Positions 33,518 to 41,942 of a stretch of DNA of 64,000 nucleotides are shown one piece after another (within the stretch, counting starts at the first letter, position 1; each line of letters starts with the position of its first letter). The translations under genes and the position numbers were made by a program. The notes under the pieces were generated by a model. It ran no database searches. It had not been told where the DNA came from and worked only from the letters and a program-made list of their open reading frames with translations. Origin of the DNA: Niabella beijingensis (lineage in GTDB: Bacteria; Bacteroidota; Bacteroidia; Chitinophagales; Chitinophagaceae); NCBI RefSeq assembly GCF_020034665.1, contig NZ_JAIQDI010000001.1:2852001-2916000 (forward strand), given 5' to 3'.

Positions 33518-34555
33518 ATGAGCAATCCCAATTTAAATAAAGAAAAACAGGGCCTCAGTGCGTTGGATAATGATTTTGAGAATACCATTCGTCCGGGCCA
33601 GATAAAGGATTTTTCCGGCCAGCCGCAGCTGGTGGAAAACCTGATCATTTTTATCAGGGCGGCAAAAATGAGAGGAGAGGCACTGGATCATATTCTTTTT
33701 CACGGACCTCCGGGTCTTGGAAAAACCACCTTGTCGCGGATCGTTGCCAATGAGCTGGGTGTGAATATAAAAGAGACCAGCGGACCGGTGATCGAAAAGC
33801 CGGGCGACCTGGCGGGGTTGCTGACATCACTGGAGCCCAATGATGTATTGTTTATTGATGAGATCCACCGGCTGAGTACGGTGGTGGAAGAATACCTCTA
33901 TGCTGCCATGGAAGATTACCGGCTGGATATTCTGCTGGACAGCGGTCCCAATGCCCGGAGCATACAACTTTCGTTGAATCCTTTTACCCTGGTTGGCGCT
34001 ACCACCCGAAGCGGGCTGCTCACCGCTCCGTTGTTATCGCGGTTTGCAATAAAGGCCCGGCTGGAATATTATAATGCCGTTACGCTTCAGAAAATTTTGC
34101 TGCGCTCTGCCCAGATACTGGGTGTGGAAATTTCAAAGGAGGCCGCGGCTGAAATAGCCGGCCGGAGCCGTGCTACCCCCCGGATCGCCAACGGCCTGTT
34201 GAGAAGGGTAAGGGATTTTGCACAGGTGCTCAACGACGGGATTATTGATATCGGCATCACCCGGCATGCATTAAAGGCGCTGAATGTGGATGAATACGGA
34301 CTGGATGAAATGGATAACCGGATCCTGCTGGCCATTATTGAAAAATTCAAGGGAGGACCTGTAGGCATTACCACGATTGCCACTGCCGTAGGTGAAGAGC
34401 CCGGTACCATTGAAGAAGTGTATGAACCTTTTTTAATACAGGAAGGCTTTCTGCAACGGACGCCCCGGGGGCGCGAGGTAACGCATAAAGCATATGAGCA
34501 CCTGGGAAAGAAGCCGGGAAGCCGCGGTGCGGTGAACCTGGAGCTGGGGCTCTAG
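33518..34555 (+). CDS. ruvB: Holliday junction branch-migration ATPase
   Basis: A 345-residue AAA+ motor that drives branch migration with RuvA during recombination repair. Walker [10 protein letters not shown] at 63-71, Walker [10 protein letters not shown], sensor 1 GATTRSG and the arginine-finger/sensor 2 region [19 protein letters not shown] are all present, followed by the winged-helix C-terminus ([20 protein letters not shown]). Length is normal. It is followed by a terminator belonging to the opposite-strand response regulator. ruvA and ruvC are not in the window. Confidence 0.98.
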   Translation: MSNPNLNKEKQGLSALDNDFENTIRPGQIKDFSGQPQLVENLIIFIRAAKMRGEALDHILFHGPPGLGKTTLSRIVANELGVNIKETSGPVIEKPGDLAGLLTSLEPNDVLFIDEIHRLSTVVEEYLYAAMEDYRLDILLDSGPNARSIQLSLNPFTLVGATTRSGLLTAPLLSRFAIKARLEYYNAVTLQKILLRSAQILGVEISKEAAAEIAGRSRATPRIANGLLRRVRDFAQVLNDGIIDIGITRHALKALNVDEYGLDEMDNRILLAIIEKFKGGPVGITTIATAVGEEPGTIEEVYEPFLIQEGFLQRTPRGREVTHKAYEHLGKKPGSRGAVNLELGL

Positions 34556-34661
34556 CTTGCTGCAGCGCCTAATGGTTCTCAATTTCTTAGTGGTTCATAA
34601 AAGTAATTTTACCAGAAGATCCGAGTTAAGTGCTTAATGGGGTATCAATAATTTCCTCAGG

Positions 34662-34697
34662 CAAAAAGAAACCCGCCCTGAAAAAAACAGAGCGGGT
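34662..34697 (-). terminator. Terminator of the response regulator (possibly bidirectional)
   Basis: ACCCGC with CTG pairs with CAG and GCGGGT (34671-34697). On the minus strand the stem is followed by TTTCTTTTT, so it mainly serves the response-regulator gene that ends at 34723. Confidence 0.8.
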
Positions 34698-34722
34698 ACC
34701 TCATTGATATCCGGCAAAAAAA

Positions 34723-35421
34723 TTAATCCTGCACTACCAGGCGGAATCCGTTTCCGTGGATGTTCACGATCTCAATTTTTTCATCATCTTTCAGGTACTT
34801 GCGCAGCTTGGCAATATACACATCCATACTTCTGCCATTAAAATATGTATCACTGCCCCAGATCTTCTTTAACGCCTGCTCACGGGGCAGCAGGTCATTC
34901 AGATGTTCCGCCAGCATTTTCAGCAATTCGTTCTCCTTGGGGGAAAGCGTTTGCGTATTTTCATTATGAATGAGCTGACGCAGCTTGGGATTGAAATGAT
35001 AACTGGACAGCTGGTATTCCTTATTCTCCGTTTCTTTATTCAGCTCTTCGTTTCTTTTAAGGATGGCCTTGATCTTTAAAAGCAACACTTCACTGTCAAA
35101 AGGTTTGGTGATATAATCATCTGCGCCCAGTTTATAACCCTGTATGATATCTTCCTTCATGGTTTTGGCACTCAGGAAAAACAGGGGAATATCCGGGTCT
35201 ACATTGCGTACTTCTTCAGCAAGTGTAAACCCATCCATGTGCGGCATCATTACATCCAGCAGGCAAAGATCAAATTTTTCACGCTGAAAAGCAGCCAGGC
35301 CCAACCGGCCATCACGTTCCAGGGTCACATCATAATCATTCAGTTCCAGATAATTTTTCAGCACATTGCCTAGGTTCGGATCGTCTTCGCACAATAATAT
35401 TCTGGGTTTTTTTGTTTCCAT
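34723..35421 (-). CDS. OmpR/PhoB-family response regulator
   Basis: A 232-residue two-component regulator. The receiver domain (residues 5-120) has acidic Asp13-Asp14, phospho-acceptor Asp56 (LCLLDVMMPHMDG) and the KPF lysine (DYITKPFDSEVLL). The C-terminal winged helix (135-230) holds LSPKENELLKMLAEHLN and the recognition helix FNGRSMDVYIAKLRKYL. It resembles RprY-type regulators of Bacteroidota, but I would not assign that symbol. No histidine kinase is next to it, so it is an orphan in this window. Confidence 0.93.
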   Translation of the reverse strand: METKKPRILLCEDDPNLGNVLKNYLELNDYDVTLERDGRLGLAAFQREKFDLCLLDVMMPHMDGFTLAEEVRNVDPDIPLFFLSAKTMKEDIIQGYKLGADDYITKPFDSEVLLLKIKAILKRNEELNKETENKEYQLSSYHFNPKLRQLIHNENTQTLSPKENELLKMLAEHLNDLLPREQALKKIWGSDTYFNGRSMDVYIAKLRKYLKDDEKIEIVNIHGNGFRLVVQD

Positions 35422-35531
35422 GTTGCTGTGTTTAAGTTATTAGATGGCAAATAAAGTTAATGCTTTTTAATACACTAACAAATGGAAACGAATATTTTGT
35501 TAAAAGTCCGCCGGTATCCGGGAAAACAAAA

Positions 35532-35930
35532 TTATTTCTTAAAGATGCGGAAAGTACCGTTGCCGCTGGTATTGGCACCCGAACCCCAGGTGCCGTCCAT
35601 GGCGGAAAAACCGGCATCAACAGAGGCTGTTGTTGAATAGGAAGTACTGGGCGGATAAGTATACGTGGTTTTTACCGTAGCACCGGTAACAATGTAGGTG
35701 CCCTCTGCTTTGCCTGCAGCGGTGGTGTCGCTGTTGTCTGCATAAACCCGTACGGTACCGTTGGATCGGAACAGGAAAAAGTAAGGAAGACCGGGTACGG
35801 TATTACCGTTACCATATTTTCCCTCCCAGAAACCCACAACACTGGGCGGAGGCGTTTCGTCCTTATCTTTTTTGCAGGCGGGCGCAAGGAATAATAACAG
35901 GATCATACCTGTAAATAACAGTTGCTTCAT
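35532..35930 (-). CDS. Small lipocalin-like lipoprotein
   Basis: A 132-residue lipoprotein (MKQLLFTGMILLLFLAPAC, Cys19, then KKDKDETPPP spacer). The mature domain VVGFWEGKYGNGNTVP, FFLFRSNGTVRVYADN, GTYIVTGATVKTTYTY and the GTWGSGANTSGNGTF end suggest a small antiparallel beta-barrel of the lipocalin-like type seen in Bacteroidota lipoproteins. Function unknown. The next gene upstream on the same strand is the radical SAM gene about 140 bases away; whether they are cotranscribed is unclear. Confidence 0.7.
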   Translation of the reverse strand: MKQLLFTGMILLLFLAPACKKDKDETPPPSVVGFWEGKYGNGNTVPGLPYFFLFRSNGTVRVYADNSDTTAAGKAEGTYIVTGATVKTTYTYPPSTSYSTTASVDAGFSAMDGTWGSGANTSGNGTFRIFKK

Positions 35931-36069
35931 AATAAGTGATTTGGCGTTGTTAATAAAATATGTTCTGGTAAGGCCTGTCCGGGGTTGTCCCGGGACGGGG
36001 CCTGCGTCCTCTTTGATATTGTCCAGGGGGCTTGAACTGATTGCCGCGGGCTAAACAGCCGCAGGCTTT

Positions 36070-37140
36070 TTACGCAGTGCACTTATCCGGCAAACAGGTA
36101 TTGCCACGAGCTGTGCTTTTACTTTGGTAAACCCATACTTCGTTCCAGTTGATCACATCTTTTTCTTTGTTCATAAAAACCCCGGCCAGTGTCTGCTCCA
36201 GCAGGCATTCAAGTCCGGGACCATTTTTCCGCATGTAGTTCTCAAAAAGAGCGGTGTCAAACGATCCGATATTGCCGATTGCAAAATGCGGGTTAAAGCC
36301 GTATGCAAACGGGACAATATTACCGGTTTCATCAATTACGATCGTGTCCATGACGTCTGCAAGGCGGTTCTTATTACTACAGGATCTTGCAAAACCGTTT
36401 ACGATCTGGGGGAATGTTTCAAGATAATCCCGGTGCAGCAGGTCGGCCTGGATGATCATTTTGTTCTGATACTTGCTGCTCAGGTAACTGGCGAGGATAA
36501 AGGTGCGGTGCAGGTTAAGGTCGTCACCGGCAAAATGTGCCAGCTCCTGTTGGGCCCGCCCGTACATTTCCAGCGGATGCAGTTGCAGTAATTTGGCGCC
36601 GGCCTCAAAGGCAAATGAACCGAGCCATACAAGATCTTTCCAGCTTTCAGGGGTAACCGTATGAATGAACCCGAATGGTTTTTGCAGTTGTTGCAGCACG
36701 GCTACGCCGGACATCATTTTTTCAAAAGCACCTTCCTGCCCTCTGATGTAATCATGTAACGGAGGCTGCCCGTCGATACTCACAGCGACAAGGTCGAGAT
36801 ACTGGAGTATGTTTTTGTTCTTTTCCGATCGCAGCAGCATGCCGTTGGTGGCCATACTGTTTTTATAGCCCAGCTCTTTTGAATAGCGAAGCAGGGGCTC
36901 CAGGTCCCTGTACAGGAGCGGTTCTCCACCTGAAAGAGAAAGGTTGTTGAATCCCTGCCCATACGCATATTTCAGGAACCGCTTCAGTGCATCGAGGTCT
37001 ATGGTGTCCTTCAAATGAGGTGAGGAGCTTGAATAGCAATGCCGGCAGCACAGGTTGCATCTCCGGGTGGGATGCAGCTGAATGGTTCGGAAGGAAGCGG
37101 CTTTGATGCTGCTCCCGTTGTTGGTACAGGTTTTCATCAA
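36070..37140 (-). CDS. Radical SAM protein, peptide-modifying type
   Basis: A 356-residue radical SAM enzyme. The [4Fe-4S] motif CX3CX2C is Cys28, Cys32, Cys35 (RRCNLCCRHC), followed by the GGEP motif (LSLSGGEPLLYRDLEPLL) and a standard partial TIM barrel to about residue 250. The C-terminal region has cysteines in SCSNKNR, LECLLEQ and the terminal NTCLPDKC, suggesting a reduced SPASM/Twitch-like cluster domain as in peptide maturases. Its ATG overlaps the stop of the 101-residue gene upstream (ATGA), so the two are translationally coupled. The substrate is unknown; the small partner is a candidate. Confidence 0.9.
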   Translation of the reverse strand: MMKTCTNNGSSIKAASFRTIQLHPTRRCNLCCRHCYSSSSPHLKDTIDLDALKRFLKYAYGQGFNNLSLSGGEPLLYRDLEPLLRYSKELGYKNSMATNGMLLRSEKNKNILQYLDLVAVSIDGQPPLHDYIRGQEGAFEKMMSGVAVLQQLQKPFGFIHTVTPESWKDLVWLGSFAFEAGAKLLQLHPLEMYGRAQQELAHFAGDDLNLHRTFILASYLSSKYQNKMIIQADLLHRDYLETFPQIVNGFARSCSNKNRLADVMDTIVIDETGNIVPFAYGFNPHFAIGNIGSFDTALFENYMRKNGPGLECLLEQTLAGVFMNKEKDVINWNEVWVYQSKSTARGNTCLPDKCTA

Positions 37141-37442
37141 TGTTCGATTTCAGCATTGAACCGGAACCCCTGGTGGGCAATGACGCCATAAGGGAATACC
37201 TCGAACCGGGAAAAGATGCTGCCGAGTGAATTGAATTTTTTCCAGAATTCAGGATCAATGATGCCATTGATAATATAACGGTCAATCCTGGGCTGACCTT
37301 TTACAAATACCTGGTCGATTAACAGTCCGTTCTTTTTAAGATTCACAATCTCCCGGGAAATGTTCCGGATTACGGTCTTGTCCAGGTTTTTAACCTCCAG
37401 TTTTTTAAGGAGGGCTGTTTCAAATTCTTTTGAATTTTCCAT
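37137..37442 (-). CDS. Hypothetical 101-residue partner of the radical SAM protein
   Basis: A small soluble protein translated just ahead of the radical SAM gene with a four-base ATGA overlap. The N-terminal half is helical and charged (SKEFETALLKKLEVKNLDKTV) and the C-terminal half is richer in aromatics and glycine (DPEFWKKFNSLGSIFSRFEVFPYG). No transmembrane segment or signal peptide, no double-Gly leader and no cysteines. It could be a modified precursor, a RiPP-recognition-type partner, or an unrelated accessory protein; I do not recognise a family. Upstream to the divergent HerA-like gene lie about 260 bases with CCTAA/TTAGG half-sites at 37622-37636. Confidence 0.7.
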   Translation of the reverse strand: MENSKEFETALLKKLEVKNLDKTVIRNISREIVNLKKNGLLIDQVFVKGQPRIDRYIINGIIDPEFWKKFNSLGSIFSRFEVFPYGVIAHQGFRFNAEIEH

Positions 37443-37701
37443 GAGATAATTTTTTGGGGGGATACTTACTCCTTTCGTTTTTCAGCGTACACGTCTTACT
37501 CTTTTATGGATTTTCAGAATGCTCCGTCAAGGTTTTTATAATGCCAGGTGATGGTTTTTTCCGGGTTTAAGGTTCTTTTCGGTTTTTCAAAGATAGAAGC
37601 ACTATTTGCCCGAAACAATCGCCTAATATGGTTAGGATTACTTTATTTTACAGTATCTTTTCAGAAATAGTTATCAATCTGTATTTTTATAAAAACGATT
37701 T

Positions 37702-39234
37702 ATGGCAGACGCAGCACAATTTCTTCAATCCGTAAAAGACGGGTATACTTTTAAAGGAGAAAGCTATAAAATAGGCCGGGCCATTTTTAACGGAGAAGTG
37801 GTACCGGACGCGGATGTGAACATCCCTTTTAAAACACTGAACCGTCATGGCCTGATCGCCGGTGCTACCGGAACAGGAAAAACAAAAACATTGCAGGTGC
37901 TGGCCGAAGGCTTCAGCGATGCCAGCATTCCTGTTTTGCTGATGGATATTAAAGGGGATCTGAGTGGTATTGGTGCGGCAGGTGTTGCCAATGACAAGAT
38001 CACCGAACGTTGTCAGAAGCTGGCCATTGAATTTAAACCAGAAGCCTATCCCATCGAGTTTTTAACGCTGAGCCAGGAGAAAGGCACCCGCCTGAGGGCC
38101 ACGGTAACGGAGTTTGGGCCGGTATTGTTTTCCAAAATCCTGGAGCTGAATGACACACAGGGCGGTTTTGTGGCCATGATCTTTAAATATTGCGACGATA
38201 ATAAATTGCCGCTGCTGGACCTGAAGGATTTTATCAAGGTGTTGCAGTACGTAAGCGATGAAGGAAAAGCGGAATTGGAGAAGACCTATGGGAAGATTTC
38301 GACCACGTCTACCGGCACTATTTTAAGAAAGGTGATCGAATTGCAGCAGCAGGGTGCGGACCTGTTCTTTGGGGAACGGAGTTTTGATGTGGAAGACCTG
38401 ATGCGTGTAAGTGATGACGGGCGTGGGATGATCTCTGTTGTGCGGGTCACAGATCTGCAGGACCGTCCCAAACTGTTTTCAACTTTTATGCTGCAGCTCC
38501 TGGCAGAGTTGTATGCCACCCTGCCCGAAGTAGGAGATCCGGATAAACCCAAGCTGGTATTGTTTATTGATGAGGCACACCTGATCTTTAACGAGGCCAG
38601 TTCCGCATTGCTCAACCAGCTGGAAACCATTGTAAAACTGATCCGCTCCAAAGGCGTTGGTGTATTTTTCTGTACGCAGAATCCCATGGATGTTCCGGCT
38701 TCCATACTGGCACAGCTGGGTCTGAAAGTTCAGCATGCCCTGAGGGCTTTTACTGCAGCGGATCGCAAAGTGATCAAGCAAACGGCGGAGAATTATCCAC
38801 TGAGCACTTTTTATAAAACAGATGAGCTGTTGACGCAGGTGGGCATCGGGGAGGCCCTGGTTACGATGCTCAATGAAAAAGGTGTACCAACCCCGCTGGT
38901 ACATTGTATGGTGCGGGCACCTCAAAGCCGGATGGATGTTTTAACAGATGCAGAGATCGACAGCATCACCGCAAAATCAAAGATTGCATCGCACTACAAC
39001 GAAGTGATCGACAATGAAAGCGCCTATGAGATACTGACACAAAAGCTCAATGAGGCTGCCGAAAAAGGCGCAGCGGCGGCGGAAGAGAATACCACGAAAC
39101 GTCGCGCGGCGGAAGAAAAAGGATTCTTTGATAACCCTATTGTTAAAAGCGTGGCACGTACCGCAGGCAATACCATCGTGCGCTCCCTGCTGGGGGCCAT
39201 CGGCCTGGGTGGCAGGAAGAAGAAATTCTTTTAG
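37702..39234 (+). CDS. HerA-like/DUF853 ATPase
   Basis: A 510-residue ATPase of the HerA-FtsK superfamily (DUF853 group). Walker A is GATGTGKTKT with Lys60, Walker B is KLVLFIDEAHLIFNE, and the FCTQNPMDVP and RAFTAADRKVIKQTAENYP segments carry sensor and arginine-finger positions. The last 60 residues are Ala/Glu/Lys-rich, ending in a basic tail (GGRKKKFF). Related proteins are often described as DNA-translocating helicases, but the cellular role of this group is not established. No NurA-type nuclease is adjacent. Single gene. Confidence 0.92.
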   Translation: MADAAQFLQSVKDGYTFKGESYKIGRAIFNGEVVPDADVNIPFKTLNRHGLIAGATGTGKTKTLQVLAEGFSDASIPVLLMDIKGDLSGIGAAGVANDKITERCQKLAIEFKPEAYPIEFLTLSQEKGTRLRATVTEFGPVLFSKILELNDTQGGFVAMIFKYCDDNKLPLLDLKDFIKVLQYVSDEGKAELEKTYGKISTTSTGTILRKVIELQQQGADLFFGERSFDVEDLMRVSDDGRGMISVVRVTDLQDRPKLFSTFMLQLLAELYATLPEVGDPDKPKLVLFIDEAHLIFNEASSALLNQLETIVKLIRSKGVGVFFCTQNPMDVPASILAQLGLKVQHALRAFTAADRKVIKQTAENYPLSTFYKTDELLTQVGIGEALVTMLNEKGVPTPLVHCMVRAPQSRMDVLTDAEIDSITAKSKIASHYNEVIDNESAYEILTQKLNEAAEKGAAAAEENTTKRRAAEEKGFFDNPIVKSVARTAGNTIVRSLLGAIGLGGRKKKFF

Positions 39235-39296
39235 CAGGTGCCTCTGCTGCTCGGCCAGAAGGGGATCGTATGCCGGAAAACCGGCTGGATTGCCGG

Positions 39297-39518
39297 CTAT
39301 TTCACCGTAAACGTTGTTTGAGAAAAGACAGGTGTTCCCCCGCTGGAAATACCCTGCAGTACGACTTTGTAGGCGCCTTTAAAATCAGAGGTAAAACAAT
39401 CCAGTTTCAGGGGTTCCTTAGCTTTCAGCTGGATATCCGGTTTCCACAGCAACGTAGTGCGGTTATCCGGTATTCTCAGATCACCTTTGTCTCCGCTGGC
39501 ATATAATTCAAAAGCGGT
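39297..39518 (-). pseudogene. C-terminal remnant of a MG2/alpha-2-macroglobulin-like surface protein
   Basis: The minus strand has an open stretch of about 72 codons ending in TAG at 39297-39299, preceded by an in-frame TGA and with no start codon in place. It encodes NRTTLLWKPDIQ, then KLDCFTSDFKGAYKVVLQG and ends TTFTVK, the usual last segment of large Bacteroidota MG2-domain or TonB-associated surface proteins (compare TLYWNP, GTYRVVIEG). No other part of the gene is nearby, so this is a decayed fragment. The rest of the 39235-39675 gap shows no gene. Confidence 0.7.
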
Positions 39519-39675
39519 TCAGAGACAAATTACTCAGCATAAGACGGAGACGTTGCTGCCCGTCTCCTGCACAACCGATTGAACAAAGCAGGCGAAAACA
39601 CGCTTTTGTATGGCTTTTTTCAACACCTTTGCGGAGTGTTCCGGGTGCTTCCGGCACAGCTAAACTATTTTCAAT

Positions 39676-40863
39676 ATGAACGAGAATTTTGCAAAACGCA
39701 TCGGAGCCGAGGTGGAGGAAATAAAAACTTCCGGTTTGTATAAAACCGAACGCATCATCGAAAGCGCACAGGGTGCGGAAATACAGGTGAATGGTAAGAC
39801 GGTTATTAATTTCTGTGCAAACAATTACCTGGGGCTGTCATCGCACCCGGATGTGATCAAAGCCGCACATGAAACCATTGATGTCCGTGGCTACGGAATG
39901 AGCAGCGTGCGCTTTATCTGCGGAACGCAGGACATTCATAAGGAACTGGAGCAAAAGATATCCGCATTCCTGGGCACTGAGGACACCATTTTATACGCGG
40001 CTGCTTTTGATGCCAATGGCGGTGTTTTTGAACCGCTGTTCAGCGATCAGGACGCTATTATATCCGATGCGCTGAATCATGCAAGCATTATCGATGGAGT
40101 ACGGCTTTGTAAAGCACAGCGCTACCGGTACGAACATAATAATATGGAAGACCTGGAAGTAAAGCTGAAAGAGGCTTCCGGCGCCCGCAGCCGTATCATT
40201 GTAACCGACGGTTCTTTCAGTATGGATGGTACCATTGCCCAGCTGGACAAGATCGTGGAGCTGGCAGAGAAATATGACGCCGTGATCATGATCGATGAAT
40301 GCCATTCTTCCGGATTCCTGGGAAAGACCGGTCGCGGCACCCATGAGTACCGCGGTGTAATGGGAAAGATCGACATCATTACCGGAACGCTGGGGAAGGC
40401 GCTGGGCGGTGCTTCCGGCGGATTTACCTCCGGCAGGAAAGCGGTCATCGATATGCTGCGTCAGAAATCAAGACCCTATCTGTTCAGCAATACCCTGGCG
40501 CCCTCCATTGTGGGCGGATCCATCGCTGTGCTGGATATGCTTTCTTCTTCCACGCAACTGCGGGATAAGCTGGAATTCAACACAAAATATTTCCGCGAAA
40601 AAATGACCGCGGCCGGCTTTGATATCAAGCCAGGCGATCATCCCATTGTACCCATTATGCTGTATGACGCGGTTCTGGCGGCCGACTTCGCAGCAAAACT
40701 GCTGGAAGAAGGGATCTATGTGATCGGGTTCTTCTTTCCCGTGGTGCCCAAGGGGCAGGCGCGGATAAGAGTGCAGCTGAGTGCCGGTCATGAATCGGAA
40801 CACCTGGATAAAGCGATCGCGGCCTTTACCAAAGTGGGGAAAGAACTGGGTGTACTGAAATAA
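39676..40863 (+). CDS. kbl: Glycine C-acetyltransferase (2-amino-3-ketobutyrate CoA ligase)
   Basis: A 395-residue PLP alpha-oxoamine synthase that joins threonine dehydrogenase in threonine breakdown, splitting 2-amino-3-ketobutyrate with CoA to glycine and acetyl-CoA. PLP Lys241 lies in ITGTLGKALGGASGGF; VMIDECHSSGFLGKTGRGT and NNYLGLSSHPDV are family blocks. Length and N-terminus match Kbl rather than BioF or the longer serine palmitoyltransferases, but BioF-like or sphingolipid use cannot be excluded by sequence alone. No tdh is adjacent in this window. Confidence 0.9.
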   Translation: MNENFAKRIGAEVEEIKTSGLYKTERIIESAQGAEIQVNGKTVINFCANNYLGLSSHPDVIKAAHETIDVRGYGMSSVRFICGTQDIHKELEQKISAFLGTEDTILYAAAFDANGGVFEPLFSDQDAIISDALNHASIIDGVRLCKAQRYRYEHNNMEDLEVKLKEASGARSRIIVTDGSFSMDGTIAQLDKIVELAEKYDAVIMIDECHSSGFLGKTGRGTHEYRGVMGKIDIITGTLGKALGGASGGFTSGRKAVIDMLRQKSRPYLFSNTLAPSIVGGSIAVLDMLSSSTQLRDKLEFNTKYFREKMTAAGFDIKPGDHPIVPIMLYDAVLAADFAAKLLEEGIYVIGFFFPVVPKGQARIRVQLSAGHESEHLDKAIAAFTKVGKELGVLK

Positions 40864-40938
40864 GAAAATGTACCGCTGATAACAGAAGGTTCACAAAAGC
40901 TGCGCAAGGTTTTTGTGGACCTTTTTAAAAATAACGAT

Positions 40939-41847
40939 GTGAAATATCTGCCTGTTTTGATCGTGCTGTTCTTCGCTCCGGCAGCGGCGGGGCAATCCGT
41001 AAAAATACCCGATCAGTATCCCTCGCCCATGCAGGAAACCGTGCGCAAACACGAACGGATCTCTTTTGATATGCAGCAGGGGATTGCTTATACCTTGGAG
41101 GGTATCCTGCCCCGGCCGGTATCTGTATACATCCCGGCACGGCTGAAAAAGACAACACAGGCAGATCTGCTGATCCATTTTCACGGAATGGATTATGTGG
41201 CGGCCTATGCTGCTGAAACATGTAAAACCAAACTTATTGCGGTATCGGTGAACCTGGGTTCCGGGTCCGGCGCCTATTCCCGGCCCTTCCAGAATGATAC
41301 AGCGTTTAAAAAGCTGCTGACCGCTGTGTGGACCGCTGTGGATGTGCACTTGGGAAAAAAGATCCGGCGGAACCGGGTTATCTTAAGCGGTTTCAGCGCC
41401 GGGTATGGCGCCATCAGAAGCATCCTGTCTGACCCGGGAGGTGCGGAGCTTGTAGATGCCGTGCTATTGCTGGATGGTTTGCATACCAGCTATATCCCGG
41501 ATAGAAAGGTACTGGCTGAAGGTGGCCGGATCGATACCACGGGCCTGGAGCCTTTTCTTGCGTTTGCCCGGCAGGCCATCCGTCCGGCTACCGGCAAACA
41601 AATGCTGTTCACCCATTCGGAGATCTTTCCCGGCACTTTTGTAAGCACAACGGAGGCTGCCGGCTACTTGCTGCAACAGCTAAAGCTAAAAGCGCTTCCC
41701 GTTTTAAAGCAGGGACCGGTGGGGATGCAGCAGATCAGCGAAGCCAGCCAGGGCCATTTTACGATACTGGGATTTGCCGGGAACTCGGCTCCGGATCATA
41801 TAGATCATTTTCACGGGCTGCCTTTCTTTCTCAGCCGGCTGCTTTAG
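40939..41847 (+). CDS. Secreted alpha/beta-hydrolase-fold protein
   Basis: About 302 residues from the GTG at 40939, chosen because the signal peptide (KYLPVLIVLFFAPAAAGQS) begins there; another GTG at 40915 would add eight polar residues. The fold is alpha/beta hydrolase: LLIHFHGMDYV (oxyanion strand), then the nucleophile elbow SGFSAGYGAIR, and a late His in ISEASQGHFTI. Likely an esterase or carbohydrate esterase in the periplasm; the substrate is unknown. It follows kbl by 75 bases and precedes a secreted S10 peptidase by 95. Confidence 0.7.
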   Translation: MKYLPVLIVLFFAPAAAGQSVKIPDQYPSPMQETVRKHERISFDMQQGIAYTLEGILPRPVSVYIPARLKKTTQADLLIHFHGMDYVAAYAAETCKTKLIAVSVNLGSGSGAYSRPFQNDTAFKKLLTAVWTAVDVHLGKKIRRNRVILSGFSAGYGAIRSILSDPGGAELVDAVLLLDGLHTSYIPDRKVLAEGGRIDTTGLEPFLAFARQAIRPATGKQMLFTHSEIFPGTFVSTTEAAGYLLQQLKLKALPVLKQGPVGMQQISEASQGHFTILGFAGNSAPDHIDHFHGLPFFLSRLL

Positions 41848-41942
41848 CTGGGGCTTCTTTAACCATTGATACAAATGACCGCTGTCCCTTTAGAAAAAAT
41901 CAGTAGGTTTGAATGGCTTATTTGTCCCGATAAAAAATTGTC

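Noticed and set aside
39050..39310. 86-codon plus-strand frame overlapping the end of the HerA-like gene
   Set aside because: Out-of-frame shadow of the Ala/Lys-rich tail of the HerA-like protein.
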